NCBI RefSeq assembly: GCF_005869225.1
Contig: NZ_SWFP01000001.1
Span: forward strand, 1,240,001 to 1,304,000
Direction: 5' to 3'
Origin: Dyadobacter bucti
Lineage (GTDB): Bacteria; Bacteroidota; Bacteroidia; Cytophagales; Spirosomataceae
Length of the DNA: 64,000 nucleotides
The notes below the pieces were generated by a model. It was not told where the DNA came from. It saw nothing but the letters and a program-made list of their open reading frames with translations, and ran no database searches. Positions 36,555 to 44,698 of the stretch are shown here, in pieces. A program made the translations under genes and the position numbers. Position 1 is the stretch's first letter; each line of letters starts with the position of its first letter.

Positions 36555-39500
36555 ATGTATCCAAGATTCCTTTGCCGATTGTGTTTTCTTTTTTTGCCAT
36601 CGACGTTATCTGCACAATTCATTTTTCAGAATTTCAATCAGGAAGACGGCCTCAGCGCAAATCACGTACGATGTCTTTATAAGGATCAGGAGGGGTATTT
36701 ATGGATCGGTACAACCAACGGGCTGAACCGTTTCGACGGCAGCCAGATCCGGCGTTTCAGAAGCAGCAAAGGCGAAAAAGACGATTTTATCAATGCAATC
36801 TACCCTTTTGACGACTACCGGCATTTATTGATCGCGACCAGTAAGGGAATCAAGATCTTTGATAAAGAAACCGGCACGTTCCGCTCCGACAAACGTTTTA
36901 CTGTCTTGGACGGGAAAGTGGTCCTTGCCTTCCGGCCCGACAGCCGCGGGCGGTTGTGGGTTATCGCCCGATTTCAATTGTATATATATACCGAGGGAAA
37001 ACTGGTCCAGGCAGATTCCATTATTCCCGCCCTCAAAATCATGGGTGATCAGGACTTCACGCATTCCGGGTTTGCAGCGTTCTGCTGGGACGCTGTAAGG
37101 CAAGGGTTCTGGGTAGGTGGAACCAGGAGCTTTTTCATTGACTGCAAAAAGGATATCGTTTTTAGCAAGGAAAATAATCCACATAAATATCCTATACTGG
37201 ATTATTCGGATGTTGTTTCGATAGCGGTCGACAAAAAACAAAATCTGTGGTTCAGCTCTGGTACCGAACTGGGTTTGTACTTCTGGGATTCGACTAAAAA
37301 ATCCGTTAAAAAATATTCGCAGCTTGACGGTAAAGAGCTAACAGACAGCTGTAACCGACTTTATGTTGACAGCTACAATCGGCTTTGGATTTCTACTTAC
37401 TTACAGGCTGCGTACTACAAGCTGCCAGGTCACCCGATCAGAAAATTAGTATACGATCAGGATGAACCGTATTCGATAGGCTACGGGTATTTCCGCGAAA
37501 TCATGGAAGATGCAGACGGGAATCTGTGGTTTGGGACGATGAACGGCGTCAGTAAGCATCTTAACGATGAGCCTGTCCAGGCTATTTACAATCTGCCCAG
37601 TTTCAAGTTCTTCCTGGAAGTCAACTTTGCCCCTGCCAATTCCATCACAGTGGACAAAAATGTGATCATGGCAGCAAAAGAAGAGGGCATGATCTCCTAC
37701 AATATGGAAGACCATACCTTCAAAAGATATGCAGTTACTACCGATAGCAAGGAATACATACGCAATAAATTCCTGATGTCCCTAAAAGGTAAAGACAGAT
37801 GGTGGTTCGCAGGGTATGATGGTGTGTATTATCTGAAACATGGAGAAAACAAGATCAGAAAATTTGACCGGGTCAAACCGGGAATGGTGTCAACTTCTGC
37901 CAATTTTATTTTTGAAGACAGCAAAGGAAAGATCTGGTTTCAGATCTACGATGACGCTTTGTATCGTTATGATCCGGTCTCCGACCATTGCGACAGATTT
38001 GACGGGACCCAGCCTGAAAGAGGTTTGTTCACTTATGCTTTCTGCAAAGCTTTCATAAAACTTAAAAACGGAAATCTGCTCTTTACAATTAATGGTGTCG
38101 GTTTTCTGAAATTCGATGCGGTTACTGAGAAATTCTCGATAGTACCCGTTGCCGACGCCCGGAAATTTGATGTGGCGAAGATGGTCGAAGACGCGCAGGG
38201 CAATATCTGGTCTGCGGTTTGGGGTAAGGGAATTGTCAAGCTCACTGAGTCAGGTGCCGATCTTGACAGTCTGAACACCAGTCACGGACTGCTCTTCGAT
38301 CATATCGTTGGGCTATGCATTGATAAGAGGGGTTTTATATGGGCAGCCAGCAATGAGGGATTAATGTTCTTTGATCCGGCCACGAAGGCTGTTACCGAGG
38401 TAAAAGTGCAGTTTGGCAAAACACTTCAGGATTTCTGGAAAGATGTGATCATTGACGGTGACAAGGTATATGCGGTGATGATGGACCAGGTGGTCGTTTT
38501 TAATCCTGCCCATTTCCTGGCAGTTCCCATCAAAAAGCCGCCGCACATCACCTATGCAAAGATATTCGGAAAACAGGCTTCCCATATCAGAGAAATTACC
38601 GATTTCAACGACATTGCTACATTGACGCTTTCTCCTCACCAGGACTTTATTACATTTCAATTTGCTTCCCTTAACCACAAGGATGTACCTTCCCTGCAAT
38701 ACAGCTACCAGCTGGTAGGGAGTGACCAGGGGTGGATCAATGCAGGTCGGCTAACTACCGTTTCATACAACAACCTCACCCCGCGAACATACATTTTCAA
38801 AGTCCGGAGCACGGACGAAAAAGGGCGTTGGATGGATGATGTGACTGCATTAAGGATCCGGGTTTTGCCCCAATGGTGGCAGCGTTGGTGGTTCCTGCTG
38901 ATCGTCGCTATGTTATCTGTAACATTTCTGATGCTGATTTTCCAAAGTTACCGTCGACGCAAGCAAAAATCGGCTTTCGCCCGGACGATCAACTACTTTG
39001 CGAACTCGACCTATGGTGAAAATTCGGTCAATGAAATATGCTGGGACATTGCGAGGAACTGTATTTCGCACTTACATTTCGAGGACTGTGTGGTTTATTT
39101 GTTGGATAAGGAGAAGAATAAGCTGGTACAGAAAGCCGCATACGGCCCCAAAAATATCAAAGGAAACGAAATAACAAATCCGCTCGAAATAGAAATGGGT
39201 CAGGGTATTGTGGGTACTGCCGCCGCCACCAAAAGACCATTGATCATACCGGATACCACCAAAGACCCCAGGTACATTGTTGACGACTACAGAAGGTTTT
39301 CCGAACTTTCCGTACCGATTTTGCACGAAGGCAGGGTGATCGGTGTGGTGGATTCCGAACACAGGCAGAAAGACTTTTTCACGATGGAACATGCCCGGAC
39401 CTTACAGACCATCGCTTCTATCAGCGCCAACAAAATTGCCGAAGCACAAGCTGAAAAGCAGGCACAGGACAAAGAGATCATGCTCCTCGAAATTAACAAA

Positions 39501-40160
39501 ATGCTTGCGGAGAGCCAGTTGATGGCCCTTCGTGCGCAAATGAACCCGCACTTTGTATTCAACTGCCTCAACAGCATTCAGGAATGCATCATTACCGAGA
39601 AATATGGAGAAGCAAGTGATTACCTCGGTAAGTTTTCCAAGCTGTTCCGCAATGTGCTTAACAACTCAGATAAAAATCTGGTGACTATTGAGGAAGAAGA
39701 GGATGTGCTGGAACTATACTTACAGCTCGAACAAATGCGTTTCGGGCGAACTTTTGACTACCAAATCACTACCGACGACGATCTGGAGAGCGAGGATATA
39801 CTGCTGCCCTCCATGCTACTCCAGCCTTACGTAGAAAACGCATTATGGCACGGCCTGATGCACAAAAATGGCAAAAGAGATCTGCTGATCGCATTCAAGA
39901 GGATCAACGACGAAGTTTTTGAATGCAGGATTGAAGACAACGGGATCGGCAGGAAGCAGTCATTTGAAATCAAAAAAACAAACATCAATGCGAAGCGGCA
40001 TAAATCAAAAGGTATGCAGATTTCAAAAGACCGGCTGAACCTGCTGCAAAGGCAGGGACAGCACGCATCTGTTGATATCATCGATAAATACAGTCCTGAG
40101 GGCGACCCGCGGGGAACTCTGGTGGTGATCAGATTATCTACATTTTTACAAAACACATAA
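36555..40160 (+). CDS. Propeller/GAF LytS-type sensor histidine kinase
   Basis: This 1201-residue protein has a signal peptide (ends STLSAQ), a periplasmic beta-propeller with repeats such as YLWIGTTNGLNRFDG, and a Y_Y_Y domain (YSYQLVGSDQGWINAG). A membrane span lies near 775-797, followed by a cytoplasmic GAF domain (about 820-960, GQGIVGTAAATKRPLIIPD). A LytS-type His_kinase domain has phospho-acceptor His999 in MNPHFVFNCLNSIQ, and an ATP lid follows (EDNGIGRKQS). It ends 6 nt before the LytTR regulator gene, so the two form a classic LytS/LytR pair. The propeller suggests a periplasmic, probably glycan or peptide, ligand. The GAF domain adds a second, cytoplasmic input. Confidence 0.9.
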   Translation: MYPRFLCRLCFLFLPSTLSAQFIFQNFNQEDGLSANHVRCLYKDQEGYLWIGTTNGLNRFDGSQIRRFRSSKGEKDDFINAIYPFDDYRHLLIATSKGIKIFDKETGTFRSDKRFTVLDGKVVLAFRPDSRGRLWVIARFQLYIYTEGKLVQADSIIPALKIMGDQDFTHSGFAAFCWDAVRQGFWVGGTRSFFIDCKKDIVFSKENNPHKYPILDYSDVVSIAVDKKQNLWFSSGTELGLYFWDSTKKSVKKYSQLDGKELTDSCNRLYVDSYNRLWISTYLQAAYYKLPGHPIRKLVYDQDEPYSIGYGYFREIMEDADGNLWFGTMNGVSKHLNDEPVQAIYNLPSFKFFLEVNFAPANSITVDKNVIMAAKEEGMISYNMEDHTFKRYAVTTDSKEYIRNKFLMSLKGKDRWWFAGYDGVYYLKHGENKIRKFDRVKPGMVSTSANFIFEDSKGKIWFQIYDDALYRYDPVSDHCDRFDGTQPERGLFTYAFCKAFIKLKNGNLLFTINGVGFLKFDAVTEKFSIVPVADARKFDVAKMVEDAQGNIWSAVWGKGIVKLTESGADLDSLNTSHGLLFDHIVGLCIDKRGFIWAASNEGLMFFDPATKAVTEVKVQFGKTLQDFWKDVIIDGDKVYAVMMDQVVVFNPAHFLAVPIKKPPHITYAKIFGKQASHIREITDFNDIATLTLSPHQDFITFQFASLNHKDVPSLQYSYQLVGSDQGWINAGRLTTVSYNNLTPRTYIFKVRSTDEKGRWMDDVTALRIRVLPQWWQRWWFLLIVAMLSVTFLMLIFQSYRRRKQKSAFARTINYFANSTYGENSVNEICWDIARNCISHLHFEDCVVYLLDKEKNKLVQKAAYGPKNIKGNEITNPLEIEMGQGIVGTAAATKRPLIIPDTTKDPRYIVDDYRRFSELSVPILHEGRVIGVVDSEHRQKDFFTMEHARTLQTIASISANKIAEAQAEKQAQDKEIMLLEINKMLAESQLMALRAQMNPHFVFNCLNSIQECIITEKYGEASDYLGKFSKLFRNVLNNSDKNLVTIEEEEDVLELYLQLEQMRFGRTFDYQITTDDDLESEDILLPSMLLQPYVENALWHGLMHKNGKRDLLIAFKRINDEVFECRIEDNGIGRKQSFEIKKTNINAKRHKSKGMQISKDRLNLLQRQGQHASVDIIDKYSPEGDPRGTLVVIRLSTFLQNT

Positions 40161-40166
40161 CACGTT

Positions 40167-40922
40167 ATGATCAAAGCACTCATTATTGACGATGAATTGA
40201 AAGCCCGAAACGTTCTGAACCATTATCTCCAGAAGCTCATTCCAGAAATAAACGAAGTCAGACAGGCGGATTCGGTCACCGAAGCACTTACGATACTTGA
40301 AACCTATCAGCCCGATATGGTTTTCCTGGATGTGGAAATGCCGCATCAGAATGGCTTTGATTTCTTAATGGCCCAGAAACAACCGACTTATGATATTGTT
40401 TTTACAACAGCTTACAACCAGTACGCGATCCAGGCGATCCGGTTCAGTGCACTTGACTACCTGCTCAAACCGGTAGATCCAGACGAGCTGAGGGTGGCAG
40501 TTGACAGGCATTTGACCAAAATGAAACAAAAATTCCACGAGCAGAAGCAGCAGCTATATGATAATCTCGTTCAGAATATCGAGAAAAAAGATGTGCGGGA
40601 TTTCCGGCTGGCTGTTCCTACGAGCAGTGGCGTTCATTTTTTTACTTTGGATGAGATACTTCGCCTGGAAGCAGACAAAAACTACACATCTATTCACCTG
40701 ATCGGGAGAAGACCTTTTGTTTCCAGCAAAACGCTCAAACATTTTGATGAAATGCTGGGAGAATTCAATTTCATCCGGACGCACAAATCCCATCTGGTTA
40801 ACCCGCGGCATATTACGCAGGTAACACACAATAATCAGTACGTACTGCTTACCGACGGTTCCAGAATCGAAGTGTCCCGAAGAAAGAAAGAAGAGGTGCA
40901 ACAGCACCTCAACATCCGATAA
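40167..40922 (+). CDS. LytTR-family response regulator
   Basis: This 251-residue protein has an N-terminal receiver with the acidic pair at residues 8-9, phospho-acceptor Asp55 (FLDVEMPHQNGF) and Lys in YLLKPVDP. The C-terminal LytTR DNA-binding domain (about 145-250) shows IHLIGRRPFVSSKTLKHF, FIRTHKSHLVNPRHI and the closing DGSRIEVSRRKKEEV. It is the partner of the sensor kinase directly upstream (6-nt gap). Target genes are not visible here. Confidence 0.93.
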   Translation: MIKALIIDDELKARNVLNHYLQKLIPEINEVRQADSVTEALTILETYQPDMVFLDVEMPHQNGFDFLMAQKQPTYDIVFTTAYNQYAIQAIRFSALDYLLKPVDPDELRVAVDRHLTKMKQKFHEQKQQLYDNLVQNIEKKDVRDFRLAVPTSSGVHFFTLDEILRLEADKNYTSIHLIGRRPFVSSKTLKHFDEMLGEFNFIRTHKSHLVNPRHITQVTHNNQYVLLTDGSRIEVSRRKKEEVQQHLNIR

Positions 40923-40924
40923 AA

Positions 40925-41308
40925 TTACCTGACTAACTGATCGAACAACTTCAAAAGTGTACTCCCCGGGTCCTTACAAAAGCCCGGGTGCACCTTTGAT
41001 GCCTGGATAACGGTACTGCGCGTAGCAGTAAGCCAGCGAAAACGAGACGCCGGTGGCAGGCCTCCGATGGCTCCGCCAGCCGCCCCGCCAGTGCATATCT
41101 TCTCCAGTGCATGCAATGATGCCTCAACTTCTTCAATGTCAATATCTTTATAAAAGGCAGAAAGCCGGTTCCGGTCAGCTTCAAAGATAAATTTCAGGTA
41201 ATTCTGCCTAGCACAATACAAAATAACCCCAACATTCATAAATTCCTCACGCTCTACCCTGGGCATAACGCGGATCACAGCATACTCAAATAAGTGATTT
41301 TCTTGCAT
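40925..41308 (-). CDS. DUF3037-family protein
   Basis: This 127-residue protein begins LFEYAVIRVMPRVEREEFMNVGVILYC, the recognisable DUF3037 N-terminus, and ends with LLKLFDQLVR. The middle has a glycine-alanine-rich loop (GGAAGGAIGG). Its start overlaps the end of the HipA-like kinase gene by 23 nt, so they are translated from one message. DUF3037 genes commonly sit next to HipA-like kinase genes, which suggests a partner or substrate role. The biochemical function is unknown. Confidence 0.8.
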   Translation of the reverse strand: MQENHLFEYAVIRVMPRVEREEFMNVGVILYCARQNYLKFIFEADRNRLSAFYKDIDIEEVEASLHALEKICTGGAAGGAIGGLPPASRFRWLTATRSTVIQASKVHPGFCKDPGSTLLKLFDQLVR

Positions 41309-42095
41309 CCTGCGCGCTGTTTACAAAGACCTCAGATACTGAGATCCGTGATTCCAAAAATTGACCGTAAGCCCGGCGGTGTTCCTTCGGCGACTCGAAA
41401 GGAGAATCCGCCGAAAGCCACTCGTCCGGTATCAGCGAAACAATGGAAGCGATCTTTTGTGGCGTTAAAACCGCCCGGAATTCTTTATCAACCTCATCCA
41501 GTTCGGAAGCATATTTTAATAACACATGGTCCTTAATCTGTGCAAAAGGCCTTTTCGCCTGTTCTTCCCAATTCTGCCATGAATGATGAAAATACAATGC
41601 CGCACCATGATCGATCAACCAAAGCTCTTTGTGCCACATCAGCATATTGGTATTCCTGACAGTCCTGTCCACATTGGTAATCAGGCTATCCAGCCAGACG
41701 ATTTGGGAAGCCAGCCGGGAATCTATGTCATTGAGAACAGGATCAAATGTGATGGCACCTGACAAATAATGAACAGCCAGATTAAGGCCTGTACTGGCAC
41801 GGAGCAAATCCTGGATTTCCTCATCGGGTTCGGTTCTGCCAAATGCCTCATTGAGATTAGCAAAAACGATTTCAGGAATCCGAAGACCCAGTAAACGGGC
41901 AATTTCTCCGCCTATGAGTTCTGCAATCAGCGCCTTTGTCCCCTGCCCTGCCCCTTTGAATTTGAGTACATACAGAAAATCATCATCCGCCTCGGCAATC
42001 GCGGGCAAAGAGCCCCCTTCACGCAGCGGCGTCACATACCGGATCACATTGACATTGCGAAGGTAAGGTTGAATATCAGTCATAAATTTTGTCAT
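41286..42095 (-). CDS. HipA-like Ser/Thr kinase family protein
   Basis: This 269-residue protein fits the HipA family kinase fold in compact form. A nucleotide-binding strand (LYVLKFKGAGQGTK) is followed by a helix with GEIARLLGLRIPE, the catalytic loop NVDRTVRNTNML and the metal-binding WLIDHGAALYF. There is no N-terminal HipA subdomain and no HipB gene beside it, so it is not a standard HipBA pair. It overlaps the DUF3037 gene. Two in-frame ATGs, at 42095 and 42083, are possible starts. Substrate unknown. HipA itself phosphorylates glutamyl-tRNA synthetase, but that cannot be assumed here. Confidence 0.75.
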   Translation of the reverse strand: MTKFMTDIQPYLRNVNVIRYVTPLREGGSLPAIAEADDDFLYVLKFKGAGQGTKALIAELIGGEIARLLGLRIPEIVFANLNEAFGRTEPDEEIQDLLRASTGLNLAVHYLSGAITFDPVLNDIDSRLASQIVWLDSLITNVDRTVRNTNMLMWHKELWLIDHGAALYFHHSWQNWEEQAKRPFAQIKDHVLLKYASELDEVDKEFRAVLTPQKIASIVSLIPDEWLSADSPFESPKEHRRAYGQFLESRISVSEVFVNSAQDARKSLI

Positions 42096-42303
42096 TAATT
42101 TGACCCGTCGGCAAAGTAACGGATTTTCTTTTTATCCCCTGCCGCCGGGCGTGACGTATGTGCACTTGACGTTTATCAAGCATCGCCTTGCTTTAACTTA
42201 TTCGATGGGTTCCCGGCGATGAGCTGAATTTGGTTGGAACGGTATTTTAGTCCTCTTTACAAACATATATCAAACCATCGCATCAACTAAAATCTGAAAA
42301 CCT

Positions 42304-42666
42304 ATGAAATTCATGAAAACCATTCTGATCCTGGCCATAATATGTGCTCCTGTTGTATCGCAAGCACAATCCCGTTCCTCGCGAAGTGAAACCACTTACC
42401 AGAAAAAAACATCCAGCCGGAAAGTAACCACAGATACCTCCGACATTGGCACGATCCTGAAAGATTCTTCCAATGCAGAAACCGGGCCGATTCTGAATGA
42501 TAATGGCAGCATCAGTACCACCGGGACCATCGACGGCAGAAGCAGCACCGGCCGCCCTGATGCCGATTCTACCACTTCCTACACTGCTAAAAGAACAAAG
42601 AGAACAATCCGTACCGGTGGGGCAGTTATGCCCGATACTACAAAAAGAAAACGCAGCAGGCCATAA
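42304..42666 (+). CDS. Small secreted low-complexity protein
   Basis: This 120-residue protein has a clear signal peptide (MKTILILAIICAPVVSQAQ). The mature part is rich in Ser, Thr, Arg and Lys, with no hydrophobic core (SRSSRSETTYQKK, KRTKRTIRTGG, TTKRKRSRP) and an acidic middle (ILKDSSNAETGPILNDN). It is probably periplasmic or surface-exposed and disordered. No family is recognised. The signal peptide and clean frame support it as a real gene. Confidence 0.6.
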   Translation: MKFMKTILILAIICAPVVSQAQSRSSRSETTYQKKTSSRKVTTDTSDIGTILKDSSNAETGPILNDNGSISTTGTIDGRSSTGRPDADSTTSYTAKRTKRTIRTGGAVMPDTTKRKRSRP

Positions 42667-43025
42667 CTCAAGCCAAAAATCCCAACTCGGGGTTCGTTGT
42701 GTTTCCCTCCCGTATTGACTCCTTTTGAGAACACAGACTCAGGTTATGAAACACACATTTCAATTAAATACGGGAAATCTCAATTCAAGTTTCGACCGCG
42801 ATCGCAGAAACTTACTGCACGGAACTTTATACTTTCAATGGTTTGGATTTAAAAAGAATTCAAAACCACAAAATACTCGTAATCAACATATTGTAACAAA
42901 TCTCGTTTCCAGCTAGCACGAAATATCAGAATCAGTTAAAGTAAAACAGCGCCACTCTCGTCCTTGTTAATCAGGCGTATATGCATTCTTAGGCCTGCCT
43001 CAATTCCGAAAATTTCATTTTCAAT
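42667..43025. other. Gene-free stretch
   Basis: No supported coding frame was found. A 63-codon frame at 42725-42916 lacks any recognisable feature. The stretch presumably holds the promoter of the four-span membrane protein at 43026. Confidence 0.4.
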
Positions 43026-43490
43026 ATGTACCCAATTCTGCTATTTCTGCACTCGGTTGTACGCTGGCTGGTGGTGATTTCCCTTTTCATTGCCATTTAT
43101 AAAGGATTCAGAGGGTGGAGAAAAAACCTCCCTTTTACCAAAACTGACAATTCCGCCCGCCATATTGCAGCCACATTTTCGCATATCCAACTGACGATCG
43201 GCTACCTGCTGTATTTCAACAGCCCGTTCATCGCCTATTTCCGGTCCAATTTCAGCGAGGCCATGAAACAATTTGACCTGATGTTTTTTGGCATCATACA
43301 TATCACACTGATGACCATATCTATCATCTTAATTACAATCGGCTCCTCGCTGGCGGAAAGGCAGGAAACAAATCCGGCCAAATTCAGGACCATGACCATT
43401 TTTTATCTCATTGCCCTGATCCTCATTTTTATCGCTATACCATGGCCATTTTCACCACTTTCCGCAAGACCGTATTTACGGACGTTTTAA
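43026..43490 (+). CDS. Four-span membrane protein of the cytochrome-B-annotated family
   Basis: This 154-residue protein has four hydrophobic helices (about 3-25, 50-70, 85-108 and 125-145). It begins MYPILLFLHSVVRWLVV and contains RHIAATFSHIQLTIGYLLYF, a pattern I associate with small Bacteroidota membrane proteins often labelled cytochrome B. Histidines His9, His46 and His53 could bind haem, but no experimental support is known to me and no redox partner is adjacent. It stands alone on the plus strand. Confidence 0.6.
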   Translation: MYPILLFLHSVVRWLVVISLFIAIYKGFRGWRKNLPFTKTDNSARHIAATFSHIQLTIGYLLYFNSPFIAYFRSNFSEAMKQFDLMFFGIIHITLMTISIILITIGSSLAERQETNPAKFRTMTIFYLIALILIFIAIPWPFSPLSARPYLRTF

Positions 43491-43520
43491 CATGAGGGTA
43501 GATTTTAAAAAAGGGCGAAT

Positions 43521-43612
43521 TGTCATTTGTAGTCAGATGTTGCCATTGGTAGTCATTCGGTCGTTTATATACCATAGTAACTATAAATGACCAACTCATG
43601 ACTAAGAGACCT
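43521..43612. repeat. Cluster of short related 13-mers
   Basis: TCATTTGTAGTCA (43523-43535), a near copy CCATTGGTAGTCA (43543-43555) and an inverted related stretch CTATAAATGA (43581-43590) lie within 70 bases in the gap before the NYN gene. They could be operator half-sites or a remnant of an inserted element. Confidence 0.35.
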
Positions 43613-43734
43613 TCCCTCACTAACACATGACAATACGCAACCTGAACTGCGCAACACCTTCTCTCTCTTTTCAGACATTATTTCGACGGGTTGACGTTTA
43701 ACCAATTAAGTTTCTTAATTTTTCGATCGGATTG

Positions 43735-44517
43735 ATGCGGATATCGAAAAATGATATGGATACTTTAACAAATGAACTCAGACTGGCAGTACTCATCGAC
43801 GCCGACAATGTACCCTACTCCAATATCAGGGAGATGCTGGAAGAAATAGCAAAAAACGGTACGCCTACCATCAAAAGAATTTATGCCGACTGGACGAAAC
43901 CAACTGTCTCCGGCTGGAAAAATGTGCTGCTGGAAAATGCGATTACGCCCATACAGCAATACAGTTACACAACAGGGAAAAATTCGAGCGACAGCGCACT
44001 GATTATCGATGCGATGGATATTTTATACTCTGGAAAAGTGGAAGGTTTCTGTATCGTATCCAGCGACAGTGATTTCACCCGCCTTGCCACCAGGCTGCGG
44101 GAAGCAGGTATGAAGGTGATAGGCATAGGTGAAAAGAAGACACCGACGCCTTTTATCAGCGCATGTAACAAGTTCATTTACATAGAGATACTAAAAGTGG
44201 CGAGCGCTTCACCGGCAGAACCGGACGTCAAAACCAAAAACAAGCCAAAACCAAAAAGTATCCCGTTAAATAAAGTTGACAGGGAATTATTGAAACTTCT
44301 CACGGAAAGTGTGTCAGACCTGGCCGACGAAAGTGGATGGGCGTATCTCGGAGATCTTGGTAATTTTATCCTGAAAAAGAAAACCGATTTTGACTCAAGA
44401 AATTACGGATTTCCAAAATTGCTTCCGCTGATCAAAAGCCTGGACAAACAATTTGAAATCGATGAAAGGGAAACAGGCAGGAATAAGATCCGGCATATAT
44501 ATATCAAGATTAAATAA
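43735..44517 (+). CDS. NYN-domain RNase-like protein with LOTUS/OST-HTH domain
   Basis: This protein has 260 residues from the ATG at 43735, or 253 from the internal ATG at 43756. The N-terminal half is a NYN (PIN-like) domain with LAVLIDADNVPYSN, the acidic SSDSDFTRLATRLREAG and GIGEKKTP, the conserved aspartates expected for a metal-dependent ribonuclease. After a basic linker, the C-terminal 80 residues fit an OST-HTH/LOTUS RNA-binding domain (ESGWAYLGDLGNFILKKK, PKLLPLIKSL, RHIYIKIK). It likely cuts or binds RNA in the cytoplasm. The substrate is unknown. It stands alone and is followed by a hairpin at 44562. Confidence 0.85.
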   Translation: MRISKNDMDTLTNELRLAVLIDADNVPYSNIREMLEEIAKNGTPTIKRIYADWTKPTVSGWKNVLLENAITPIQQYSYTTGKNSSDSALIIDAMDILYSGKVEGFCIVSSDSDFTRLATRLREAGMKVIGIGEKKTPTPFISACNKFIYIEILKVASASPAEPDVKTKNKPKPKSIPLNKVDRELLKLLTESVSDLADESGWAYLGDLGNFILKKKTDFDSRNYGFPKLLPLIKSLDKQFEIDERETGRNKIRHIYIKIK

Positions 44518-44561
44518 GCCAGGAACCAGTTTAAAGATCCATTCCGACCCAAAAAAGCGAA

Positions 44562-44588
44562 CCCCGCCGGACTAGCTGTCTGACGGGG
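44562..44588 (-). terminator. Terminator hairpin after the cytochrome c gene
   Basis: CCCCGCCGGA (44562-44571) pairs with TCTGACGGGG (44579-44588) with one mismatch and one wobble. On the minus strand a run of six T follows a few bases after the stem. It separates the convergent NYN and cytochrome genes. Confidence 0.6.
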
Positions 44589-44698
44589 AATGCCTTCATT
44601 TAACGTTGAGAAAAAAATCAACTTAAATTATGTGGGGGATGGTAACTTATACCATCTAATACTTCCCACGATCCGGATCGTACTATGCAAAAGAAAAT

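Noticed and set aside
42725-42916. 63-codon frame in a gene-free stretch
   Set aside because: No motif, signal or composition bias supports it.
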